13,821 nt of DNA from assembly GCA_943332745.1 (NCBI GenBank), contig CALQQQ010000005.1, forward strand, positions 1-13,821, written 5' to 3'. A model generated the notes under the pieces. The model made no database searches. It saw only the letters and a list, made by a program, of their open reading frames with translations, and had not been told where the DNA came from. Each line of letters opens with the position of its first letter. Position 1 is the first letter of the stretch. This DNA comes from Opitutus sp. GAS368 (GTDB taxonomy: Bacteria > Verrucomicrobiota > Verrucomicrobiae > Opitutales > UBA953). This document shows positions 1 through 6,295 of this stretch, in pieces. A program made the translations under genes and the position numbers.

Positions 1-432
1 AACGAAAAGATTTCCGAAGCACCCTACGCGATTCGGGCCTTGCTCACGGAAGGTAAACTCAAGGGCAAGTTCTCACGTACCGTTCAGAACCTACTCGCGA
101 ACCTCCGCGGCCTGCCTGAAGACCGCAGTCGCTCCAGTGATCGCGCGATGAAGACAATCGATGATGCGGTGCTAGACGCCTTCAAGAAACTCCGGTTGGA
201 CAAACCCGTCCCAGAGACGGCCATCGTGGCCCATTGGCTGGAACTGCTCCCGCTCAAGTTGGCCAAACGTTCCGCGCCACTCCGGGTGCTCGAAGGAGGC
301 AAGCTCGTCGTCCAATGCGAGAACTCCGTGATCAAATCCGAGATTCGCTTCCACGAGCGGGCGATGCTGGCCAAGATTAGGCTCCTGCGCGGATGCCAGG
401 AAGTCCGGGCAATCAGCTTCGTGAACGCGTGA
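1..432 (+). CDS. DUF721 / DciA-like protein (5' end uncertain)
   Basis: DciA (DUF721) proteins act with the replicative helicase DnaB in bacteria lacking DnaC/DnaI; that role is known for the family and inferred here. The C-terminal ~95 residues, from the internal ATG at 148, fit the DUF721 pattern: an N-terminal helix, a W-x-E-L-L-P segment, a strand reading L-V-V-Q-C, and helical S-E-I-R-F-H. The preceding FSRTVQNLLANLRGLP resembles the N-terminal segment of verrucomicrobial members. The reading frame is open to the window edge, so the gene may begin upstream. The only non-ATG alternative is a TTG at 40, giving 130 residues and no convincing ribosome binding site. The TGA at 430-432 directly touches the stop codon of the convergent gene. 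Family assignment is fairly good; the start is unresolved. Confidence 0.72.
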   Translation, partial: NEKISEAPYAIRALLTEGKLKGKFSRTVQNLLANLRGLPEDRSRSSDRAMKTIDDAVLDAFKKLRLDKPVPETAIVAHWLELLPLKLAKRSAPLRVLEGGKLVVQCENSVIKSEIRFHERAMLAKIRLLRGCQEVRAISFVNA

Positions 433-825
433 TCAGTTCGACTTCGGCTCGTAGGGCTTCTGGAAGACTTCCTTGAAATCGTAGACTTCTTTGAAGTCCT
501 CGAGGTTGTCCTCGGGCGAGCGACCGAACAACCCGGTCTCGATGATATTAAAGACGATGTTACCGACGTCAGCCGACTTGCGGAGTCCCCAGTTATGGAG
601 CAGCGAATAGGACATCGGACCGTAGGCTTCGAGCACATGCTGACGGAAGCCTTCGAGCAACTGCGGACCCGTGACGTGCCGGCTCGTGGTGCTCTTACCT
701 TTCTTCGGCTCACCATGCGTGAGCTTCTGCGCCAGGTCGAGACCAAGGCGTACCACGTCATAAGCCTGAGGCTGATAACGGGAATCCTTCTGGCGGATGA
801 TGCTAACGGCTTCGTCGAAATCCAT
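433..825 (-). CDS. Minf_1886 family protein (Verrucomicrobia/Planctomycetes-restricted)
   Basis: This 130-residue protein of unknown function matches the Minf_1886 / TIGR04138-type family as I remember it. The recognisable core runs from about residue 52: TGPQLLEGFRQHVLEAYGP, then a W-G-L segment, then D-V-G-N-I-V-F-N-I-I-E-T-G-L with an N-L-E-D-F-K-E-V-Y-D-F motif near the C-terminus. There is no signal peptide or membrane segment, so it is probably cytosolic. The basic stretch PKKGKSTTSR at about residues 40-49 looks like a flexible loop. It starts two bases after the hisC stop (TGA TC ATG) with no Shine-Dalgarno sequence, so it is probably co-transcribed and translationally coupled to hisC. 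The family is clear; the function is unknown. Confidence 0.85.
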   Translation of the reverse strand: MDFDEAVSIIRQKDSRYQPQAYDVVRLGLDLAQKLTHGEPKKGKSTTSRHVTGPQLLEGFRQHVLEAYGPMSYSLLHNWGLRKSADVGNIVFNIIETGLFGRSPEDNLEDFKEVYDFKEVFQKPYEPKSN

Positions 826-827
826 GA

Positions 828-1916
828 TCAGAGCTTGGCGAGTTCGGAGAGCAGGCGGGCGTTCTGAGCTTCGGTGCCGACGGTCAGGCGGAGCCAGCCC
901 GTCATGCCATAGCCACGGAGGGGGCGCACGATCACGCCGGCCTTCTGAAGCACGGTAAAAGCCTCCTCAGCCTTCGGAATCTGCGCGGCAAGGAAGTTGG
1001 CTTTGCCGTCGATGTAAGCGAAACCAAGCTTCTTTAGCCCGGCGGACAGCTGGGCGATACCAGCGGCGTTTACCTCGCGGGTGCGGCGAACAAATGCCTC
1101 GTCATCAAGGGCGGCTTCGGCGGCTGCAAGCGCTGGGAGATTCACGTTGAACGGCTGACGGACCCGATTGAGGAGGCCACAGACCTCGGTCGAACCCATC
1201 AGGTAACCGACGCGCAGCCCCGCGAGTCCATAGGCCTTGGAGAAGGTGCGGGAAAGCACGACCTTACGGCCCGACTGCATGAGCGGACGCAGATCGGCGG
1301 AAGCTTCGAGGTATTCCGTGTAGGCCTCGTCGAGGCAGAAGATTACGTCGTCCGGCAATGAAGCGGCGAAGGCGAGGATGTCGGCCGGATCGTCGGTACC
1401 ACCGGTCGGATTATTCGGACTAGCCAAAAAGACGATGCGTGTCTTCGGGGTGATCGCGGCGCGCATGGCCTTGAGATCATGGCGATAACCCGGCATCGGG
1501 ACTTCGACGGCGGTCGCGCCGAAAAGCATCGTCGCGAGCTTATAGACGATGAACGCCTGGGAACCGAAGACCACCTCATCGCCCGGACGAAGGAAAGCCT
1601 GCGCGAGCAGAATCATCACCTCGTTCGAACCGTTGCCGATGACGAAATTACCCGGCTCCAGCGACCACTTCTTCGCCAGTTTCTCGCGCAGGAAGGTGCA
1701 ACCGCCGTCAGGATAAAGGTGGCAATGATCGAGGGCCTTGCGGGCGGCGGCCAAACCAAGCGGCGAAGGGCCTAGGGGGTTCTCATTGGAGGCGAGTTTA
1801 ATGACCGCCGCGGGATCCAGTCCGAACTCGCGGGCGACGACCTCGATGGGCCGGCCGGCCTCGTAGACGGGCTGAGTGAGCACGGGCCGATTGGCTAGGT
1901 CTGAATAGGAAGCCAT
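828..1916 (-). CDS. hisC: Histidinol-phosphate aminotransferase
   Basis: HisC is a cytosolic PLP enzyme that transfers an amino group from glutamate to imidazole-acetol phosphate in histidine synthesis. Visible fold-type I aminotransferase motifs, numbered from the chosen start: SNENPLGPSP (43-52), GNGSNEV (94-100), SPNNPTG (166-172), DEAYTEY (196-202), SRTFSKAYGLAGLRVGY (222-238, with Lys227 the expected PLP lysine) and WLRLTVGT (341-348, with Arg343 binding substrate). Length is 362 residues, normal for the family. The frame is open 25 codons further upstream, but homologous sequence begins at this ATG and the extra residues lie in the divergent spacer. No Shine-Dalgarno sequence precedes the ATG. 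No other his gene is in the window, so the pathway genes are scattered or lie elsewhere. Relatives of HisC can act on aromatic amino acids, which is a minor alternative. Confidence 0.93.
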   Translation of the reverse strand: MASYSDLANRPVLTQPVYEAGRPIEVVAREFGLDPAAVIKLASNENPLGPSPLGLAAARKALDHCHLYPDGGCTFLREKLAKKWSLEPGNFVIGNGSNEVMILLAQAFLRPGDEVVFGSQAFIVYKLATMLFGATAVEVPMPGYRHDLKAMRAAITPKTRIVFLASPNNPTGGTDDPADILAFAASLPDDVIFCLDEAYTEYLEASADLRPLMQSGRKVVLSRTFSKAYGLAGLRVGYLMGSTEVCGLLNRVRQPFNVNLPALAAAEAALDDEAFVRRTREVNAAGIAQLSAGLKKLGFAYIDGKANFLAAQIPKAEEAFTVLQKAGVIVRPLRGYGMTGWLRLTVGTEAQNARLLSELAKL

Positions 1917-1940
1917 GAATGAAGTAACCAATGTGACTGT

Positions 1941-2014
1941 TGGTGCACTTGGCAAGCGAGAGCGATCGCCCTCCCCGCTTGCCACTGGCACCGCCGAGGC
2001 TTAAGCGTGCACCA
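1941..2014. repeat. Second inverted repeat overlapping the rmlD-like start
   Basis: TGGTGCAC at 1941-1948 is the exact reverse complement of GTGCACCA at 2007-2014. The second copy ends on the first base of the ATG of the rmlD-like gene. Its left arm overlaps the left arm of the larger inverted repeat at 1942-1992, so the two pairings would exclude each other in a transcript. Both arms also contain the palindrome GTGCAC, which could equally be two sites for a dimeric regulator. Functional meaning is unproven. Confidence 0.4.
1942..1992. repeat. Inverted repeat in the hisC / rmlD-like divergent spacer
   Basis: The left arm GGTGC-ACT-TGGCAAGCG (1942-1958) pairs with CGCTTGCCA-CTG-GCACC (1976-1992). 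The inner 9 base pairs and outer 5 base pairs are perfect and are separated by a 3x3 internal loop. The 17-base loop contains the palindrome GCGATCGC (1962-1969). Lying between two divergent genes, it could be a shared operator or a leader structure. No T-run follows on either strand, so it is not a standard terminator. The repeat is seen directly; a regulatory role is inferred. Confidence 0.6.
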
Positions 2015-2979
2015 TGAAACTCGTCGTCACCGGCGCCTCCGGATTCCTAGGTCGCGAGGTCTGCCTCGCCGCCTTGCGACGCGGACATGATGTCCTGGCT
2101 CTCGGCGGAACCCGGGCGCCATCGATTCCGGGCGTAGCGCAGGCACGCGCGTTTGACCTCTGCTCCGAGGCCGCCCTCGAAGCCCTCTTGCTCGAAGAAT
2201 TTCCACAAGCGGTCGTACATTGCGCCGCCCTACCGACGATCGAGACCTGCCTAGCCGACCCCGCCCGCGCCAAGGCACTCAACGCCGACGTCCCGAAGAA
2301 GCTCGCGCAGTTATGCTTCCACCTCGGGGCCAAACTTGTGCACCTCTCGACAGATACCGTCTTCGATGGGGTCGCAGGCAGCTATCAGCATACCGACCAA
2401 CCCGCCCCCCTCAACCTTTACGGCGAAACCAAGGCAGCCGCCGAAGTCGAAGTCCTGCGCTACGGCCGGGAGCATGCTGCCGTCCTGCGTACCTCGCCCA
2501 TCATCGGTAACTCCGTCGGCGGCGATCGGGGACTGCATGAACGTCTCTTCGCCTCGTGGAAGGAAGGCAAGGCGACCACCTTGTTCACCGACGAGATTCG
2601 CCAGCCGGTCGAGGTGTCCAATCTCGCAGACGTTACGATTGAACTATGCGAACGCAGCAACCTCTCGGGACTTTATCACTGGGCGGGCACTGAAGCCATG
2701 AGCCGGTACGAGATCGGCGTCCGAGTCGCCCGACATTTCGGGCTCGATGCTGATACCCTCGTGCGGCCGATTAGCCGCGCAGAAATTGCCGCCGCCGCAT
2801 CGCGTCCGCGGGACCTTAGCCTACGCCTCCACCCGCTGGCGGGAAAGCTCCGTACCGCCGCTCAATCTTTCGAAGATCAACTCGCGCAACTACGCATTCC
2901 GCGCGGCTGTGAGGACTGGTACGAAAAAGAGACCGGGCGAAAGGTCGTGCGTCGGCTGGAAAAAGGTGTAGACTACTGA
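2014..2979 (+). CDS. RmlD-like NAD(P)-dependent sugar-nucleotide reductase / epimerase (extended SDR)
   Basis: This is an extended short-chain dehydrogenase of the RmlD-substrate-binding type. The N-terminal nucleotide-binding motif TGASGFLG (6-13) begins a Rossmann fold. STDTVFDG (112-119) and the catalytic Y-x-x-x-K of YGETK (Tyr136, Lys140) follow, then LRTSPIIG. Known relatives reduce dTDP-4-keto-rhamnose or modify other nucleotide sugars; the exact substrate cannot be told from sequence, and no rmlA, rmlB or rmlC gene is nearby. Length is 321 residues, slightly above the usual ~290-300. It starts at the ATG before MKLVVTGASG, with no good ribosome binding site. Two bases separate its stop from the next gene, suggesting a two-gene operon. 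A housekeeping atypical SDR with another substrate is possible. Confidence 0.8.
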   Translation: MKLVVTGASGFLGREVCLAALRRGHDVLALGGTRAPSIPGVAQARAFDLCSEAALEALLLEEFPQAVVHCAALPTIETCLADPARAKALNADVPKKLAQLCFHLGAKLVHLSTDTVFDGVAGSYQHTDQPAPLNLYGETKAAAEVEVLRYGREHAAVLRTSPIIGNSVGGDRGLHERLFASWKEGKATTLFTDEIRQPVEVSNLADVTIELCERSNLSGLYHWAGTEAMSRYEIGVRVARHFGLDADTLVRPISRAEIAAAASRPRDLSLRLHPLAGKLRTAAQSFEDQLAQLRIPRGCEDWYEKETGRKVVRRLEKGVDY

Positions 2980-2981
2980 AT

Positions 2982-3677
2982 ATGGACGTCCTCCCACGCC
3001 AAGCCGCCGACGCCGTCGCCAACATGGCGGCCGACCTGATGCTCCTGGAGTCCTACCCGGCGTCCAAGAACATCCGCTTCCGCCCATACGCTTGGGCGGC
3101 CCCCGCCTTCACTTTCGGCGTGTCGCAGTCGTGGGCAAAGTACCGCGAAATCGTCCCCGCCCGCTATCCGTTGGTCCGCCGTTGCACCGGTGGCGGTTTG
3201 GTTTCGCATCTGGATGATTGGACCTTCGCCTTGGTGATCCCCGTGGGGCATGCTCTCTTTAAGGCCGACGCGATGGCCAGTTACGGCGCCGTCCACGAAG
3301 CCCTGCTCCAGGCCCTCTTACTCCAAGGTCAGCCGGTGAAGCTGGCCCCGATGCCAGCGGGCAATCGTGACTTCCAATCGCCGGACGATTGCGCGCAACG
3401 TGCCGAACCCAACGACCTCGTCCGCAGCGATGACGGGCGCAAGGTAGCCGGTGCCGCCCAAAAACGCACCCGGAGCGGATTGCTCATCGAAGGCTACATT
3501 TGGCGCCCCTTCCTGCCCGATTGCGATTGGGGCCGCTTTGAGAAAGACTTCGTTCAGACTCTCAGCGTAGTGCTGAAGAGCCCGGCTGTTTTCGTAGCCG
3601 AACCGACTTATAATCAGTTCGACCACGAAGGTACCTGGGCAAAGTTCGCCTCGCGCGATTGGAACGAGCGGATTTAA
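2982..3677 (+). CDS. Lipoyl ligase / octanoyltransferase family protein (BPL/LplA catalytic domain)
   Basis: The protein has the biotin/lipoate A/B protein ligase fold. RRCTGGG (66-72) matches the family R-R-x-T-G-G-G substrate-binding motif and is followed by L-D-D-W-T-F-A-L-V-I-P. GRKVAGAAQKR (152-162) matches the G-R-K-[IV]-x-G-x-A-Q segment, with Lys154 the conserved lysine. Members attach lipoate or octanoate to E2 and GcvH proteins in the cytosol. At 231 residues it has only the catalytic domain and lacks the C-terminal accessory domain of E. coli LplA. Cys137 sits nine residues before L-V, where LipM-type octanoyltransferases (as I recall them) carry their catalytic cysteine, so it may be a transferase. 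It begins two bases after the SDR stop, and its TAA overlaps the mutS stop. Confidence 0.78.
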   Translation: MDVLPRQAADAVANMAADLMLLESYPASKNIRFRPYAWAAPAFTFGVSQSWAKYREIVPARYPLVRRCTGGGLVSHLDDWTFALVIPVGHALFKADAMASYGAVHEALLQALLLQGQPVKLAPMPAGNRDFQSPDDCAQRAEPNDLVRSDDGRKVAGAAQKRTRSGLLIEGYIWRPFLPDCDWGRFEKDFVQTLSVVLKSPAVFVAEPTYNQFDHEGTWAKFASRDWNERI

Positions 3678-6217
3678 GCGAAGAGGTCGAGCTCTGGGCC
3701 GGCTTCCTTGGCCTTAGGCTTGGGCGCTACGGGCTTCTTGGGCTCAGCGGGTGGCGTAGGCACTCCGGCCATCGACAGGGCCTTGGCGGGCAACCCAGAG
3801 CCTGCCTCGAGCCCACCTAGGATTTCCCGGGCACGCTGGACTACCGCCGGAGGCATGCCAGCGAGACGCGCGACCTGAATCCCATAGGAGCGGTCAGCGG
3901 CGCCGGGGACCACGCGACGCACGAAGACGATCTCGTCCTTCCATTCCTTGACGGCCACAGACCAGTTACGCAGCCGCTGCATGGAGTCGGCCAGTTTGGT
4001 CAGTTCGTGATAGTGGGTAGCGAAGAGCGTACGAGGTCCGGCTTCGGCACCACCGTGGAGATGTTCAGCCACGGCCCAAGCGATGCTGATACCGTCATAG
4101 GTGCTTGTGCCGCGACCGATTTCGTCCAGCACCACCAAAGAACGCGTCGTGGCGTTATTCAAGATATTGGCAGTCTCGTTCATCTCGACCATGAAGGTCG
4201 AGTTGCCCCGCGAAAGTTCGTCAGAAGCGCCAACGCGACAGAAGATTCGATCGACGAGGCCAATCCGCGCAGAAGCGGCCGGCACCCAGCAACCGAGATG
4301 GGCGAGCATAGCAATCAAGGCAACCTGGCGGATGTAGGTCGACTTTCCGGCCATGTTCGGTCCGGTGAGCAAGGCGATCTGCTCGCCAGTGCAACTCAGG
4401 CGGGTATCGTTAGGGACGAACGAACCGGCTCCCGGACGAGATTGCAGCATCCGCTCCACGACAGGGTGACGGCCTTGCTCGATTTCTAAGACATCGGTGT
4501 CATCGACGACAGGCTTGGTCCAGTTAGCCTCACGGGCCAGCTCAGCCCAACCGCGGACGATGTCGACCTCGGCGACCGCCTGGGCGGTAGCCAACAAGGA
4601 CTCTGTGCGGGCGATGACTTCGGCGAGGAGCGCCTGGAACAGTTCGGTCTCCCGGGCAAGCGCCTGTTCGTCGGCCCGCAGGACTTCGCGTTCCTTGGTG
4701 CGCAGCTCTTCCGTGGTAAAGCGCTCAGCGTTTACCATGGTCTGTTTGCGGATATAATCTACCGGCACTGCGGCCAGATTAGCCTTGGTGATCTCGATGG
4801 CGTAGCCGAAGGCGCCGTTATAGCGGACCTTCAGAGATTTGATGCCCGTCCGGTTCTGCTCGTTGCGTTCAAACTCAGCAATCCAGCCCTTACTGTCAGA
4901 GGCAAGCGAACGGAGGCGATCGAGTTCGGCGTCGAAACCAGCCCGCAGCGCCCCGCCTTCGCTCAGGTCGACGGGGAGTTCATCGCCCAAGGCGGATTCA
5001 AGCCGTGCCAAGAGCGTAGGTTCGGGATTAATGCGGCCGGCCTGGTCGGCGAGCGCGCCGCCCGGAAGGGCCAGCAGTTCTTCGCGAATCGGAGGTAGAG
5101 AGCGAAGCGTGTCACGGATGCCACCGAGTTCGCGCGGATTCCGGAGACGATTCTGTAAGCGGGCGAGGATACGCGCGATGTCGCGGACGCCACGCAGCGC
5201 TTCGCCGACGCGGGATGAGGCGCCGGGTTGCTTGAAGAATTCGCCGACGGCATTCTGGCGCTGCGCAATGGTGGCGAGATCTGTCGAGGGTTCGGCTAGC
5301 CAGAGCGCCAGCAGACGGGCCCCCGAGGGAGTCTCTGTCCGATCGATGGTCTCCAGTAGCGAACCTTCGCGCGAACCATTGGAAGATACGAAGAGCTCGA
5401 GGTTACGGGAAGAGGCCGCATCCAGGAGGACGGATGAACCCAGCTTGGTCTCAATGAGTCGGAAGAGGTTCTTCGGCCGGTCGCAGAGCGAATCGGTGAC
5501 ATAACCGAGGACAGCGCCCGCCACGCCCAAGGCAGGATGTTCTTCGGTCAAGCCGAAGCCTGCGAGGCCATGGACCGAGAGAGTCTGGGCGACGAGCCGG
5601 GCACCGGCGGCACCATCGAAATTCCAACCGGGCAGACGCGAAACCGCCCTCCCCTGCAGAAAGACCTCAAGGGCTTCACGGTGTTCAGTGGGAGGCTCGA
5701 GTCCCTCGAGGAGGATGATCTCCCGGGGAGAGACCGAGTGAAGCAAGGGCAATAGGCGGGCCGGCGAGGAGTCCGTCGCCAGTCGGAAATCGGCCGTCGA
5801 GACATCTAGCCATGCAGCGTGCCATCCCTGCTTGTCCCAAGAGATAGCTGCCAGGTAGTTTCCCCGACGTGAATCGAGCTGCGAATCTTCGAGCGCGGTA
5901 CCGGGAGTCAGGATGCGGGTGAGACCTCGGCGTACCAGCTTGCCAGCGACCGGCGCTTCGAGCTGATCGCAGATGGCGACCTTCCAACCGGCAGCAAGGA
6001 GACGATTCACGTAGGCGGGAGCGGCATGGTGCGGCAAGCCAGCCATCGGCGTCTCGTGCCGTTTCGTGAGCGTCAGCCCTAAGACCTTGGCCGCCACCAC
6101 GGCATCCTCGCCAAAGACCTCATAGAAGTCGCCTAGGCGAAAAAAAAGGACCGTGCCCGGGGAGAGTTTCTCACGAAACTCGCGGTACTGACTCTGCATC
6201 GGGGTTTCTTTTTCCAC
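3674..6217 (-). CDS. mutS: DNA mismatch repair protein MutS
   Basis: MutS binds mismatches and small loops and, with ATP, recruits MutL. Numbering is from the GTG start, 847 residues. The mismatch-contacting F-Y-E is at 31-33 within RLGDFYEVF. The connector, lever and clamp regions follow. The ATPase domain has Walker A GPNMAGKST (619-627), Walker B VVLDEIGRGTSTYDG (695-709) and FATHYHEL. The tail is Pro/Lys-rich and ends in P-E-L-D-L-F-A, resembling a beta-clamp binding motif. The frame opens at TTG (6253). I prefer GTG (6215-6217) because it keeps the family's T-P-M-x-x-Q-Y, which the ATG at 6197-6199 would cut; that ATG remains possible. It lies 78 bases after phoH, and its stop overlaps the convergent ligase gene. 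Confidence 0.96.
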   Translation of the reverse strand: MEKETPMQSQYREFREKLSPGTVLFFRLGDFYEVFGEDAVVAAKVLGLTLTKRHETPMAGLPHHAAPAYVNRLLAAGWKVAICDQLEAPVAGKLVRRGLTRILTPGTALEDSQLDSRRGNYLAAISWDKQGWHAAWLDVSTADFRLATDSSPARLLPLLHSVSPREIILLEGLEPPTEHREALEVFLQGRAVSRLPGWNFDGAAGARLVAQTLSVHGLAGFGLTEEHPALGVAGAVLGYVTDSLCDRPKNLFRLIETKLGSSVLLDAASSRNLELFVSSNGSREGSLLETIDRTETPSGARLLALWLAEPSTDLATIAQRQNAVGEFFKQPGASSRVGEALRGVRDIARILARLQNRLRNPRELGGIRDTLRSLPPIREELLALPGGALADQAGRINPEPTLLARLESALGDELPVDLSEGGALRAGFDAELDRLRSLASDSKGWIAEFERNEQNRTGIKSLKVRYNGAFGYAIEITKANLAAVPVDYIRKQTMVNAERFTTEELRTKEREVLRADEQALARETELFQALLAEVIARTESLLATAQAVAEVDIVRGWAELAREANWTKPVVDDTDVLEIEQGRHPVVERMLQSRPGAGSFVPNDTRLSCTGEQIALLTGPNMAGKSTYIRQVALIAMLAHLGCWVPAASARIGLVDRIFCRVGASDELSRGNSTFMVEMNETANILNNATTRSLVVLDEIGRGTSTYDGISIAWAVAEHLHGGAEAGPRTLFATHYHELTKLADSMQRLRNWSVAVKEWKDEIVFVRRVVPGAADRSYGIQVARLAGMPPAVVQRAREILGGLEAGSGLPAKALSMAGVPTPPAEPKKPVAPKPKAKEAGPELDLFA

Positions 6218-6269
6218 TGCGAGCAGGGAAACTCTCCGCAAACGCGTGCGCAAGAACGGACTACCCTCC

Positions 6270-6288
6270 CCCGCCCCCGAGGGGCGGG
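6270..6288 (-). other. GC-only hairpin / G-rich tract between phoH and mutS
   Basis: CCCGCCCC (6270-6277) pairs perfectly with GGGGCGGG (6281-6288) around the three-base loop CGA. On the transcribed minus strand the element follows the PhoH stop codon and precedes the mutS start. Runs of five, five and three G lie just downstream on that strand. No T-run follows, so a factor-independent terminator is unlikely; partial attenuation, RNA processing or a short G-quadruplex are possible. Confidence 0.45.
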
Positions 6289-6295
6289 AAGTTGC

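Noticed and set aside
3..56. Open stretch in the third + frame ending TAA at 54-56, possibly the tail of an upstream gene
   Set aside because: Seventeen codons at the window edge with no recognisable motif; too little to call, though it would fit a TTG start at 40 for the DciA-like gene.
84..761. 225-codon open frame on - across the DciA-like and Minf_1886 genes
   Set aside because: It is Arg/Ser-rich low-complexity sequence, spans two recognisable genes in other frames, and shows no domain motif.
4839..5504. 221-codon open frame on + inside mutS
   Set aside because: Ser/Arg-rich antisense shadow of a clear MutS coding region; common in high-G+C genes.
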